A stretch of DNA of 64,000 nucleotides from Lysinibacillus cavernae (lineage in GTDB: Bacteria > Bacillota > Bacilli > Bacillales_A > Planococcaceae): positions 175,182 to 239,181 of the forward strand of contig NZ_WMEF01000006.1 in assembly GCF_009724685.1 (NCBI RefSeq). The letters run 5' to 3'. The first letter of the stretch is position 1. Each line of letters starts with the position of its first letter. This document shows positions 9,028 to 17,353 of this stretch, piece after piece. The position numbers and the translations under genes are program-made. The notes beneath the pieces are model-generated. The model did not search any database. It saw only the letters and a list, made by a program, of their open reading frames with translations, and had not been told where the DNA came from.

Positions 9028-9067
9028 AAGCACCATTCTATTTGCTGAAATAGAATGGTGCTTTTTA
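9028..9067. terminator. Bidirectional terminator
   Basis: AAAGCACCATTCTATTT hairpin with a 4-base loop and A/T flanks, between convergent rocB and the chemoreceptor gene. Confidence 0.88.
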
Positions 9068-9072
9068 TGTAT

Positions 9073-10026
9073 CTACATTTTATTTGGGAAGCATTTCACT
9101 TTATCCACAGCTTCTAGTAATTTTTTTGTTACAACTTCTGATTCATCAATGTGTTCTGTTAAAACTTTATTCGTTTCATCAAATAACGCTGTCGTCGTTT
9201 GGAATTTACTCATGACATCTTCTGTCGATATTTTTTGGCTATCTATATATTGAAGCAACTCCTTCACTTCACCTTGCACATTCATAATGATTTGGAGTAA
9301 TACATTAATCTGCTCAGAGGTATCCGTACTTTTTTGTAGCCCCTCCGTCACTAATTGCATATTATTTTTATTATCTTCATAGGCTTCAGAGATTTGATCT
9401 TCTATTTTTTTCGTAAGGTTCACAATATCCTCTGTGCTTGATTTTGTATTTTCTGCTAATTTTCGTACTTCTTCCGCAACAACTGAAAACCCTTTTCCAT
9501 GTTCACCAGCTCGTGCTGCTTCTATTGATGCATTAAGAGCAAGCAAATTGGTTTGATTAGAAATCTCACTGATTACTTTCACAATATCCGTTATTTGTTT
9601 TGAGCGTTCACTTAAATGGTTCATGCTATTCGTTGTTTTTCTTGATTGCTCACCTAGCTCATCAATTACAAGCTGAACTTCCTTAACCGCTTGTTTGCTA
9701 TCGATAGATAACGAAACCATTTTATCTGATGAAACAATTAAAGAGTTTCCTTTTTCAAGGGCATGTTCAGATATTGTATTTGATTGAATAGTGCTATTTT
9801 CTACTTTATTAAATTCTTTTAATATTCCAGTAACCATTTCACCTAAAATGATATGTTGGTTATTAACTATATCATGTTGTCCAATCGTCGAAATTAGTTC
9901 TTTATGTAGCTCATTTAAAAAAATCTGAAATTCATGATCTTTCTTATCCAGCTTTGCATTCAGTTCATCAATTTTAGCCTTAAATTGCTCTATATCTTCT
10001 TTTTTTGATTGAAACATTGTTAACAC
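9073..10026 (-). CDS. Soluble methyl-accepting chemotaxis-type receptor
   Basis: A 317-residue protein with no membrane segment. An N-terminal coiled coil ('[23 protein letters not shown]') precedes a complete MCP signalling domain. Its hairpin tip contains '[21 protein letters not shown]', followed by '[16 protein letters not shown]'. It would signal to CheA/CheW from the cytoplasm, sensing an unknown intracellular cue; no recognisable ligand domain is present. The GTG start is preferred because GAGGTG lies 7 nt upstream; an in-frame ATG three codons later has poor spacing. It is transcribed alone. Confidence 0.9.
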   Translation of the reverse strand: MLTMFQSKKEDIEQFKAKIDELNAKLDKKDHEFQIFLNELHKELISTIGQHDIVNNQHIILGEMVTGILKEFNKVENSTIQSNTISEHALEKGNSLIVSSDKMVSLSIDSKQAVKEVQLVIDELGEQSRKTTNSMNHLSERSKQITDIVKVISEISNQTNLLALNASIEAARAGEHGKGFSVVAEEVRKLAENTKSSTEDIVNLTKKIEDQISEAYEDNKNNMQLVTEGLQKSTDTSEQINVLLQIIMNVQGEVKELLQYIDSQKISTEDVMSKFQTTTALFDETNKVLTEHIDESEVVTKKLLEAVDKVKCFPNKM

Positions 10027-10121
10027 AGCCCATCACCTCAGAAAATAGATTATTGAATATGTACTTATTTTACTGGTTTTAAAGTGAATAATAAACAAAT
10101 ATCTCAATTGTAGACAATTTC

Positions 10122-10166
10122 AAAAAAAAAACACTACTATCAGCGCAAAATTGTGATAGTAGTGAT
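10122..10166 (-). terminator. Terminator of yjlC-ndh transcript
   Basis: Stem ATCACTACTATCA...TGATAGTAGTGT followed by nine or more T residues on the minus strand. Confidence 0.88.
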
Positions 10167-10175
10167 ATTTTTTTC

Positions 10176-11360
10176 TTAATATGCTAAACCGAATAAAGCT
10201 TTAATATGTGTTAAATAACGAATATTAGAAGCTTCTTTCATTAATGTTGCAGGAAGACCTTTAAGCTCTGTGTTGCTAGCACCAATTGTAGCAACAGCAT
10301 CTTTACGACCTAGGCTCGCAAGTGTACCAGAGTTTACTGCTGAGAATGATTTCATCTCTTGGTTTTTGTATTGTGCAAATACATTATAACCAGCGCATTC
10401 ACCCATTTGCCATGCAACTTGTGCAGTTGGAGCGTATAGTGGACGGCCTCCGTCACCTGGTAATGCTACAGATGCATCACCAATAACGAATACATCTTCA
10501 TGAGATGTAGATTGTAAGAATTCATTAATTGTTGCTTTACCGCGATCAGCTGCTAGACCTGATTCACCTACCATTGGAAGTGGAGCTACCCCACCTGTCC
10601 AAACAAGTGTATTTGCAACAATTGGTTCACGGTCTTTTAGCGAAATGACATTACCGTCAACACCTGTTACAGGCGTACCTGTAATAAACTCTACACCACG
10701 TTTTGCTAAGCTTTCAGTAGCGCGTTGGATAAGTGCATCTGGAAGTACTGGTAAAATTTTAGGACCAGCTTCAACAAGTTTAATTTTAAGATCAGCAAAG
10801 TTAACACCATGTTTTGCAGCGATTTTCGGGAAGTTGTCCACGATTTCACCAACAAGCTCAACACCTGTTAAACCGCCACCACCGATAACGATTGTTGCAT
10901 CTGCTTCATCTTTAGATTGTGCATATGCTTTAATACGGTCTTCGATATGCTTGTTAATTTTATTGGCATCATTTACTGATTTAAGAACCATTGAGTTTTC
11001 TTCTAATCCAGGGATACCGAAGAATCCAGTTTGGCTACCTAAAGATACTACAAGTGTATCGTAAGTTAATGTATAGCCATTATCTAAATCAACCTTTTTA
11101 TTATCAACATTGAAATTTGTAATTTTCGCAATGTGTAGATCGATATCTAAACCTTTAAAGATTTTTTTAAGTGGTAAAGCAACAGCACCTTCTGCAATTG
11201 TACCACCAGCTAAACGGTGAAGCTCAGTGATAATTTGGTGTGTTGGGAATTGGTTTACTACAGTAATTTTAGCTTCATCAGCTGATAAATACTTACGTGC
11301 TGTTAATGCAGTTAAAACGCCAGCGTAACCTGCACCTAAGATGACGATTTCTTTTGACAT
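10176..11360 (-). CDS. ndh: Type II NADH dehydrogenase (NDH-2)
   Basis: A 394-residue NDH-2: a two-dinucleotide-binding-domain flavoprotein that passes electrons from NADH to menaquinone without proton pumping. It has the FAD-binding 'IVILGAGYAGVLTAL' at the N-terminus and the NADH-binding 'IVIGGGGLTGVELVGEI' near residue 160. Next come 'DVFVIGDASVALPGDGGRPL' (FAD) and 'PTAQVAWQMGECA' (quinone-site region), then a C-terminal membrane-anchoring part. It forms an operon with yjlC 45 bp upstream, the same arrangement as B. subtilis yjlC-ndh, where Rex regulates it. Here the promoter carries an Fnr-like box instead. Confidence 0.95.
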   Translation of the reverse strand: MSKEIVILGAGYAGVLTALTARKYLSADEAKITVVNQFPTHQIITELHRLAGGTIAEGAVALPLKKIFKGLDIDLHIAKITNFNVDNKKVDLDNGYTLTYDTLVVSLGSQTGFFGIPGLEENSMVLKSVNDANKINKHIEDRIKAYAQSKDEADATIVIGGGGLTGVELVGEIVDNFPKIAAKHGVNFADLKIKLVEAGPKILPVLPDALIQRATESLAKRGVEFITGTPVTGVDGNVISLKDREPIVANTLVWTGGVAPLPMVGESGLAADRGKATINEFLQSTSHEDVFVIGDASVALPGDGGRPLYAPTAQVAWQMGECAGYNVFAQYKNQEMKSFSAVNSGTLASLGRKDAVATIGASNTELKGLPATLMKEASNIRYLTHIKALFGLAY

Positions 11361-11405
11361 GATTAATTAATCCTCCGTCCTTACGAATTGAATATACCTC
11401 TAGTC

Positions 11406-11834
11406 TTATTTAGCTTTACGTTCTGCGTTTACTTGTAAGAAAGCATTAACGAAACGGAAAACATTTTGAACTTGTGGGTCTTTTAACATTTTCACAAGAC
11501 CGAATAAACCAATCACTTCTTGGCTTTCAGATGCACGGTCTTTGGCTTCAATTGCAGTGGCTGCAAGGTTTTTCGCAGTGCCTACTACTGGTCCAGCGAA
11601 TTCTGTTACTGCTCCAACAGTATCATTTTTAAGTACTTCATCAGTTGCAACAGCTTGAGCAAACTCATATGATTTTGTTAATAACGTCATCATTTCAGTT
11701 AGCTTCGGTAATTGCTCAACTAAAGTAGTAAGAGATTCTTGAACTTCAGGCTTTAATAATTGATCTAGCACATCTAATTGTTCTTTACTCACAGTTAATT
11801 GCTCAGCCTGTATTTGGTTATTCGATTCTGACAT
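11406..11834 (-). CDS. yjlC: DUF1641 protein YjlC
   Basis: A 142-residue, mostly helical protein with the DUF1641 pattern ('LTTLVEQLPKLTEMMTLLTKSYEFAQAVATDEVL' and 'VIGLFGLVKMLKDPQVQNVFRFVNAFL'). DUF1641 proteins recur next to NDH-2 and formate-dehydrogenase genes and are presumed respiratory accessory proteins; the activity is unknown. AAAGGAGAG precedes the ATG. It is the first full-size gene of the ndh transcript, but a short cysteine-rich ORF lies upstream on the same predicted mRNA. Confidence 0.9.
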   Translation of the reverse strand: MSESNNQIQAEQLTVSKEQLDVLDQLLKPEVQESLTTLVEQLPKLTEMMTLLTKSYEFAQAVATDEVLKNDTVGAVTEFAGPVVGTAKNLAATAIEAKDRASESQEVIGLFGLVKMLKDPQVQNVFRFVNAFLQVNAERKAK

Positions 11835-11908
11835 TTTGAACTCTCCTTTGCCATCACTAATACTATTTTTTTATTGCTTACATGTAAAAAAGACCATTAA
11901 GGTCGATC

Positions 11909-12022
11909 TTAACAGTCGTTACAGCACGTATATCTTATACATTCACCAGTCTCAAGGGCTGGATAGCAATTCGTATGACTCGTTATTATAATGTTAACTT
12001 TATTTTGTAAAAAGCGCATCAT
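11909..12022 (-). CDS. Cysteine-rich 37-residue small ORF, first in yjlC-ndh transcript
   Basis: An ATG-initiated 37-codon ORF with AAGGA (12030-12034) seven bases upstream. The product is basic and hydrophobic at the N-terminus ('MMRFLQNKVNIIIT') and has five cysteines in its last 19 residues, spaced C-x8-C-x4-C-C-x2-C, ending on a cysteine ('IRYTCCNDC'). It begins about 34 nt after the predicted Fnr-activated start site and ends 75 bp before yjlC. A small GACC/GGTC hairpin with a T-run follows it (11885-11904). It could be a metal- or thiol-reactive small protein or a leader peptide. I recognise no family. Confidence 0.55.
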   Translation of the reverse strand: MMRFLQNKVNIIITSHTNCYPALETGECIRYTCCNDC

Positions 12023-12062
12023 AATACCATCCTTATCTTGTCTTGGTGACATTACAACATTC

Positions 12063-12105
12063 ATTATAAGACTGTTTGTACATTATTTCAATGAGCTAAA
12101 TCACA
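12063..12105 (-). promoter_or_regulatory. Fnr/Crp-like box and promoter for the small ORF-yjlC-ndh operon
   Basis: On the minus strand the box TGTGATTTAGCTCATT (12090-12105) has one perfect TGTGA half and one weak half. A -10 TATAAT occupies 12063-12068. The gap between box and -10 is 21 nt, so the box is centred about 41-42 bp before the predicted start, the class II activator position. Confidence 0.6.
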
Positions 12106-12155
12106 ATTTCGACAATCTTTTCAAAATTCATTGATTTTGTCAACTATTAACTGCC

Positions 12156-12827
12156 TTACAATAATAAATTTTCCAACGCATAATAATTTTTAACTTTAAT
12201 TCTTTTTCCTGTCATCTCTATATACCCTTCCTTTTGAAATACAGACAAGCGGCGACTTAATGTTTCTCTTGTAGTATTCAATAAGGAGGCTAAATCTTTT
12301 TTTGTAAGTGACAATAAAAATGTATCGCTTTTGACCGTAGCAGCCGATTTTAGGATAAAAGCAGCCAGTCTTTCGCTTACTTCTTTAGAAACAGCTTCAC
12401 TCAATTGATTTTCCGTCTCCTCTAAACGTGCAGAAAGCTGAGCGAGCATATGAAACAAGGTAACTGGTGTACCTGCTAATATTTTCATAAGTTCCTCACC
12501 ATCAAGCGAGCAAATTTCTGTTTTTACCAGAGCCTCTACTGTCGATTTTTGCGGTTCATCACTAAACAATGTGACATCACCAAAAAAGTCTCCTGCTTCC
12601 AATACTCTCATTACATATTCTCGACCATCTACAGATATATGAGATACTTTTACTCGTCCATGCCTAACAATAAATAATTTTTTCTTGCGATCACCTGCAA
12701 ATAATATAATTTCCCCTTTATCAAAATGTTGATGTGTAATAGTACGTGATACTTCTTCCATCTCATGATCTTTTAAACTTTGAAATATTGGAACCTTTGA
12801 AAAGCAATATTGTTTTTGGCAGCCCAT
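12156..12827 (-). CDS. Crp/Fnr family transcriptional activator
   Basis: A 223-residue regulator with a cyclic-nucleotide-binding-like beta-roll (about 12-125, 'GEIILFAGDRKKKLFIVRHGRVKV') and a C-terminal winged helix. The recognition helix 'NTTRETLSRRLSVF' contains the E-x-x-S-R pattern of FNR, which reads TTGAT-type half sites. It has only three cysteines (C3, C8, C106), not FNR's four Fe-S ligands. This resembles the dithiol/disulfide-type FLP proteins more than classical FNR (inference). An Fnr-like box lies just upstream of its own start. GGAGG precedes the ATG. Confidence 0.9.
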   Translation of the reverse strand: MGCQKQYCFSKVPIFQSLKDHEMEEVSRTITHQHFDKGEIILFAGDRKKKLFIVRHGRVKVSHISVDGREYVMRVLEAGDFFGDVTLFSDEPQKSTVEALVKTEICSLDGEELMKILAGTPVTLFHMLAQLSARLEETENQLSEAVSKEVSERLAAFILKSAATVKSDTFLLSLTKKDLASLLNTTRETLSRRLSVFQKEGYIEMTGKRIKVKNYYALENLLL

Positions 12828-12842
12828 TTATATACCTCCAAA

Positions 12843-12886
12843 TTTGATATAGATCACATTATTAATGATTGCATTACCTATATAAT
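12843..12886 (+). promoter_or_regulatory. Fnr-like box and promoter for methyltransferase gene
   Basis: TTTGATATAGATCACA (12843-12858) matches TGTGA-N6-TCACA at 9 of 10 positions and contains TTGAT-N4-ATCA. The -10 TATAAT is at 12881-12886, leaving a gap of 22 nt, so the box is centred near -42. It could also affect the divergent regulator gene (start 12827). Confidence 0.7.
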
Positions 12887-12929
12887 AATGAGAATAATAA
12901 TCGTTTTCAATAAAAGGAGGATTTCAACA

Positions 12930-13712
12930 ATGAATAAACATACTTTAAATTATGAAAAAATGCCTGGGCATTGGCTGCTTGCAAGCTTAGGAAAAACCGT
13001 ACTTCGCCCTGGTGGCATTCAAATGACACGACAAATGCTTGAGCATTTAGCCATTACAGAACGAGACTTTGTAGTGGAATTTGCACCTGGGCTTGGTATT
13101 ACTGCAAAAATGACATTAGAAAAGAATCCAAGCTATATAGCTGTTGAACGTGATGAGGAAGCTGCTAAAAAGGTAAACGATTATTTAAATGGAGAAAATC
13201 AACGTTGTATTGTTGGTAGTGCTGAGCAAACGGGTTTGCCAAATACTTGTGCTACTGTTGTATACGGCGAAGCAATGTTGACCATGCAATCTACTAAACA
13301 GAAAAATGCCATAATTAGTGAGGCAAAAAGATTATTAAAGCCTGGTGGCACATATGCCATACATGAAATGTGCTTAACACCTTCTACCATCGATAGCATG
13401 CAGCGTGAACATATTCGTAAAGATCTAGTTAACGCTATTAAGGTAAATGCCTTACCATTAACAGTAGAAGAATGGCAAGCTATTTTAAGACAACATGGCT
13501 TTATTATAGAGCATGTAGAAACAGCACCCATGCATCTCCTCTATCCCAAACGTTTAGTTGAAGATGAAGGCATTTTCGGTGTCCTAAAAATTATCAAAAA
13601 TATTGTATCGAACTCTAAAGCTCGTAAACGTGTATTGTTTATGCGTAAAACGTTTATGAAGCATAATCAATATCTACAAGGCATCTCTATCGTTGCACGT
13701 CTGCCACAATAA
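12930..13712 (+). CDS. Class I SAM-dependent methyltransferase
   Basis: A 260-residue methyltransferase. The SAM-binding motif I is 'FVVEFAPGLGITAKMTLEKN'; then 'YIAVERDEEAAKKVNDYL' (acidic loop) and a post-motif 'LLKPGGTYAIHEMCL' are visible. The C-terminus is basic. The ATG at 12930 follows AAAGGAGG at 9 nt; an upstream in-frame extension would cross the promoter. The substrate is unknown. Placement under an Fnr-like box next to an Fnr-type regulator suggests a low-oxygen or redox role (inference). Confidence 0.88.
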   Translation: MNKHTLNYEKMPGHWLLASLGKTVLRPGGIQMTRQMLEHLAITERDFVVEFAPGLGITAKMTLEKNPSYIAVERDEEAAKKVNDYLNGENQRCIVGSAEQTGLPNTCATVVYGEAMLTMQSTKQKNAIISEAKRLLKPGGTYAIHEMCLTPSTIDSMQREHIRKDLVNAIKVNALPLTVEEWQAILRQHGFIIEHVETAPMHLLYPKRLVEDEGIFGVLKIIKNIVSNSKARKRVLFMRKTFMKHNQYLQGISIVARLPQ

Positions 13713-13726
13713 CAAAATTGAACATA

Positions 13727-13756
13727 GAAAAAGCTCCATACTAGGAGCTTTTTTTC
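13727..13756. terminator. Bidirectional terminator
   Basis: AAAAGCTCC-ATACTA-GGAGCTTTTTTT between the convergent methyltransferase and cupin genes. Confidence 0.88.
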
Positions 13757-13757
13757 T

Positions 13758-14060
13758 TTACTTCAATTTAATCACAATAACCCGAACATCTGTAATAGCT
13801 TCTAAGCTGTGATTTTCAGATGGTTTTAAGGCTAAAATCGTATCTTGTGTTAAAATTTCCTCTACACCTTCAACAATAAAGCGAACTTCACCAAATTGCA
13901 CAATGATGAGAACTTCATTGTCTGTATGATGCTCTGGAATTTTTTCACCTGCGCGCAATTGAATATTTAAAATATCTGCACCAACAATACTCCCTAATTT
14001 ACCAATATGTTTTGTCTTTTCTTCTAACATTGCTTGAATCTGTATTATTGTCATTGTCAT
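13758..14060 (-). CDS. Small cupin-domain protein
   Basis: A 100-residue single cupin. The metal-site motif 'RAGEKIPEHHTDNEVLIIVQFG' provides two histidines and a glutamate, and the second cupin motif 'LALKPSENHSLEAI' supplies another histidine. This looks like an intact mononuclear metal site. Such stand-alone cupins are ligand sensors or small dioxygenase-like proteins; no substrate can be assigned. GGAGG precedes the ATG. The upstream promoter has an Fnr-like box, linking it to the neighbouring regulator. Confidence 0.85.
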   Translation of the reverse strand: MTMTIIQIQAMLEEKTKHIGKLGSIVGADILNIQLRAGEKIPEHHTDNEVLIIVQFGEVRFIVEGVEEILTQDTILALKPSENHSLEAITDVRVIVIKLK

Positions 14061-14179
14061 TCCTCCATATCCAACTTCATTATATTTTGATCAATATATA
14101 TGGCTGTCGTCCCCAATATTCAATTGTTTCCCTTATAAAAAAAGCTGTTCTTTTTCAACTCCTTATAGCCTGTAACCAC

Positions 14180-14223
14180 ACTATAAAGGAGAATTCTTAT
14201 AAATGTATGTGACCTAAATCACT
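14180..14223 (-). promoter_or_regulatory. Fnr/Crp-like box and promoter for cupin gene
   Basis: TGTGACCTAAATCACT (14208-14223) matches TGTGA-N6-TCACA at 9 of 10 positions. On the minus strand TATAGT (14180-14185) is a plausible -10, leaving a 22-nt gap identical to the methyltransferase promoter. The implied 5' UTR is about 110 nt and contains a second, weaker promoter candidate. Confidence 0.6.
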
Positions 14224-14225
14224 AT

Positions 14226-14264
14226 AAAAGGAGTTACCTCAAATTAATGAGATAACTCCTTTTA
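14226..14264 (-). terminator. Terminator of TetR-type gene
   Basis: AAAAGGAGTTA...TAACTCCTTTT hairpin downstream of the TetR-type gene, located just beside the cupin promoter's Fnr-like box. Confidence 0.75.
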
Positions 14265-14279
14265 TATAATTTTTTCGTT

Positions 14280-14903
14280 TTAATCATTTTGAACGGACAG
14301 CCAAAAGAAATTTGTTACTTCTTTAGCAGTCTCACCTACTGATCCTAATAAAGTGTTACCGTCGCCATCTTTAAAATAGCCTACGGTCATCAGTGCCATA
14401 AAGTTATGAGCGAAAAATTTAGCATTTCCTTTTCGAATCGTGCCCTTCTCCATCTCTACTTGTATTACCTGCTCTATTGTTTGATACATATCATTTTCAG
14501 ATGCTTGTACTTGTTTCAGCTGTGGTTCCGATAAATTGATGGTAGCCTCTTTCATAAAATTTTTCATATCAATATCGATAGTCGCTGATAAATGCACTGC
14601 AACAAGCTGTTCGAGTCGCTCTTTAAATGGTGTAGGCTGCTCTAAAATTTGTAGGATAGATAGCTTGATACGCTCCATCATGGCAACTAATGCAGATGTA
14701 TATAATTCACCTTTAGTTGGGTAGTAGTAATAGATAGTCGCCTTTGTTACGTTACAAGCTTTCGCTACATCATCCATCGAAATATTTTTGTAGCCTTCTT
14801 TAATAAAAAGTCTTGTGGCCGTTTCAAGGACAAGATCTTTTGTTGGTTTCGCATTTTCATCATGGCGAGGTCTCCCGAGAACACGCGGTGATTGTTTCAA
14901 CAA
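14280..14903 (-). CDS. TetR/AcrR family repressor
   Basis: A 207-residue TetR regulator. The HTH is 'ATRLFIKEGYKNISMDDVAKACNVTKATIYYYYPTKGELY' (about residues 30-70), followed by a helical ligand domain. It has a longer, basic N-terminal arm than usual. The TTG start is preceded by AGGAGG at 5 nt. It is divergent from an MMPL exporter, with a near-perfect palindrome between them. The standard model is repression of the exporter and of itself, relieved by an exported compound (inference). Confidence 0.9.
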   Translation of the reverse strand: MLKQSPRVLGRPRHDENAKPTKDLVLETATRLFIKEGYKNISMDDVAKACNVTKATIYYYYPTKGELYTSALVAMMERIKLSILQILEQPTPFKERLEQLVAVHLSATIDIDMKNFMKEATINLSEPQLKQVQASENDMYQTIEQVIQVEMEKGTIRKGNAKFFAHNFMALMTVGYFKDGDGNTLLGSVGETAKEVTNFFWLSVQND

Positions 14904-14961
14904 GTTCGCCTCCTTAAATTAAGCATACTTTTTACACATAGTATAACATATGAATATTTCT

Positions 14962-14979
14962 AGGTTGATTAATTAACCT
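14962..14979. promoter_or_regulatory. Palindromic operator candidate for TetR regulator
   Basis: AGGTTGATTAATTAACCT is an 18-bp palindrome with one mismatched pair, centred in the tetR/MMPL intergenic region. Confidence 0.6.
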
Positions 14980-15024
14980 TCTAGTATATATAATTAAATC
15001 ACTTACATGAATGGAGGTCTTCTC

Positions 15025-17211
15025 ATGAAAAAACATCCACTTGAGCAATGGGGCTCAATGGTTGCAAGTAAAAAGGGACGCTTATTAGCATTAGCCTTAT
15101 GGGTGTTATTAGTAGTTGTGTTGTCGTTTGCTTGGCCACAAATCAATAGTATAGAAAGTGAATCAGGTAAAAATTTACCTGATACTGAAATGTCTGAGCA
15201 AGCAGCGGCGATTATTGCTGAGCAATTCCCTAATGATGCGGGAACACCTCTATTACTAGTTTGGCATCGTGACAGTGGTCTAAGCATTGATGATTTTACG
15301 GCTATCCAAGGTGTTTATAGCGAGCTTCAGGCAAAGCCTTTAGCCTATCAAACAATGGTCCCACCATTTGATCAAATGCCGCCTCAGGCTTTAATGGCTT
15401 CCTCTTCCGAAAATGGTACAACAATTGTTACACCAGTGTTTTTTGAAAAGGATGTTGCTACAGATATGTTACAGGGTAGTTTAGATCATCTAACAAAGAT
15501 AATGGAAGACAATCAAGTTCAATTAGATGAGAAATTATCCAGTGACGCACTCCATGTCCGATTTTCCGGACCAGTTGGAATTGCCACGGATGCTGTCAGT
15601 TTATTTTCACAAGCAGATGTGAAATTATTAATAGCAACCGTATTGCTCGTTTTAGTATTACTTATTATCATTTATCGTTCACCATTACTTGCTATTATTC
15701 CTTTAATTGTTGTAGGTCTTGCCTATGGTGTTATTAGTCCGACACTTGGTTTCTTTGCTGATCAAGGATGGATAGATAAGGATTCACAAGCAGTCTCCAT
15801 TATGACTGTTTTACTGTTTGGTGCAGGTACTGACTATTGTTTATTTTTAATTTCTAAATATAGAGAAATTCTCTTCTATGTTGAGGATAAGACTGCTGCT
15901 ATGAAGCTTACTGTCAAAGAATCAGGTGGTGCAATTTTAATGAGTGCTTTGACGGTTGTCATTGGTCTAGCTACACTTAGTCTTGCTCATTATGGTGCAT
16001 TCCAGCGCTTTGCCGTGCCATTTAGCTTTGGCGTGCTTGTAATGGGAATTGCAGCACTTGTTGTCCTACCAGCTATTCTTGTCATCATTGGTCGTGTAGC
16101 TTTCTTTCCCTTCATCCCACGTACCGAGGAAATGGCAAATACAAAAGGTAAAAAGCAGCATAAACCTTCACATAAGATTAGTCATAAAATCGGCCATTTT
16201 GTTACGCATAAGCCATGGATCGTTATTGCTGTAACAGTCATCTTACTCGGAGGATTGGCAGCATTCGTTCCACGTATTCAATATACGTTCGATTTACTAT
16301 CATCCTTCCCAAAAGATATGCCGTCCCGAGAAGGATTTACTTTAATAGAAGAGAATTTTTCTCCTGGAGAGCTAGCACCTGTTCAATTAGTCATTGATAC
16401 AGAAGGTACTGAAATTAATTTACAGCAACAACTGGCCGATATTTCTTATATTGATAGTGTTGCAGATGTACAAATTGGCGAAAAAAATACGGCTATTCAA
16501 TTGTACGAATTAACTTTCAACATCAACCCTTATGCTCAGGAATCATTAGCACATATTCCGGAGCTTCAAGCAGAGGTTATTAAAATGTTAGAGGCACAAG
16601 GGCTCTCTAATGCAGAGAAGCATGTTTGGATTGGTGGAGAAACAGCCAGTCAATACGATACACAACAAATAACTAAGCGTGATGAAACCGTGATCATGCC
16701 AACCATGATTGCTTTAATCGCATTATTATTGTTTGTTTATTTACGCTCTATTACTGCTACTGTCTATTTATTAGCCACTGTTATTATTTCCTACTTTGGT
16801 GCATTAGGTGCTGGGTGGTTAATCTTGCATCATATCATGGGTGCAGAAGCCATTTCCGGAGCTATTCCGCTGTATGCCTTCGTGTTTTTAGTAGCACTCG
16901 GAGAGGATTATAATATCTTTATGATTTCGGAAATTTGGAAAAAGCGTCAAACTGCTGATCATTTAACAGCTGTAGAAGAAGGTGTTGTCCGAACAGGAAG
17001 TGTTATTACATCTGCTGGACTCATCTTAGCTGGTACATTTGCTGTGTTGGCAACATTACCGATTCAGGTGCTTGTTCAATTTGGTGTCGTTACAGCCATT
17101 GGTGTGCTTCTCGATACATTTATTGTACGTCCATTGCTTGTGCCGGCAATCACAACGGTACTAGGTAAATATGCATTTTGGCCAGGTAAGTTATTTAAAA
17201 AAGACGCTTAA
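15025..17211 (+). CDS. MMPL/RND superfamily transporter (YdfJ-like)
   Basis: A 728-residue MMPL-family export protein with the two-fold RND layout: TM1, extracellular domain, TM2-6, then the same again. Proton-relay-type motifs appear in both halves: 'LLFGAGTDYCLFLISKYRE' (about residue 275) and 'VALGEDYNIFMISEIWK' (about residue 635). The start at 15025 follows GGAGG by 7 nt; an ATG 18 nt earlier lacks a ribosome binding site. Members export lipids, siderophores or toxic compounds. The divergent TetR gene suggests inducible efflux. Confidence 0.92.
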   Translation: MKKHPLEQWGSMVASKKGRLLALALWVLLVVVLSFAWPQINSIESESGKNLPDTEMSEQAAAIIAEQFPNDAGTPLLLVWHRDSGLSIDDFTAIQGVYSELQAKPLAYQTMVPPFDQMPPQALMASSSENGTTIVTPVFFEKDVATDMLQGSLDHLTKIMEDNQVQLDEKLSSDALHVRFSGPVGIATDAVSLFSQADVKLLIATVLLVLVLLIIIYRSPLLAIIPLIVVGLAYGVISPTLGFFADQGWIDKDSQAVSIMTVLLFGAGTDYCLFLISKYREILFYVEDKTAAMKLTVKESGGAILMSALTVVIGLATLSLAHYGAFQRFAVPFSFGVLVMGIAALVVLPAILVIIGRVAFFPFIPRTEEMANTKGKKQHKPSHKISHKIGHFVTHKPWIVIAVTVILLGGLAAFVPRIQYTFDLLSSFPKDMPSREGFTLIEENFSPGELAPVQLVIDTEGTEINLQQQLADISYIDSVADVQIGEKNTAIQLYELTFNINPYAQESLAHIPELQAEVIKMLEAQGLSNAEKHVWIGGETASQYDTQQITKRDETVIMPTMIALIALLLFVYLRSITATVYLLATVIISYFGALGAGWLILHHIMGAEAISGAIPLYAFVFLVALGEDYNIFMISEIWKKRQTADHLTAVEEGVVRTGSVITSAGLILAGTFAVLATLPIQVLVQFGVVTAIGVLLDTFIVRPLLVPAITTVLGKYAFWPGKLFKKDA

Positions 17212-17217
17212 ACGAAT

Positions 17218-17275
17218 AACACGGATATTAGATAAGTATGTCTATCATACTCGCTAATATCCGTGTTTTTTATAT
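17218..17275 (+). terminator. Terminator of MMPL gene
   Basis: AACACGGATATTAG...CTAATATCCGTGTT followed by a T-run, with an extra small hairpin in its loop. Confidence 0.85.
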
Positions 17276-17353
17276 TAATACTATAAACATTTCATCATAT
17301 AATTATATTAAATTACCCTCATTACGTACTATTAAAATAAAGGAGTGGCATTA

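Noticed and set aside
10645..11064. 139-codon ORF opposite ndh
   Set aside because: It is antisense to a highly conserved NDH-2 gene, low in complexity (Ser/Thr/Pro), and has no convincing ribosome binding site.
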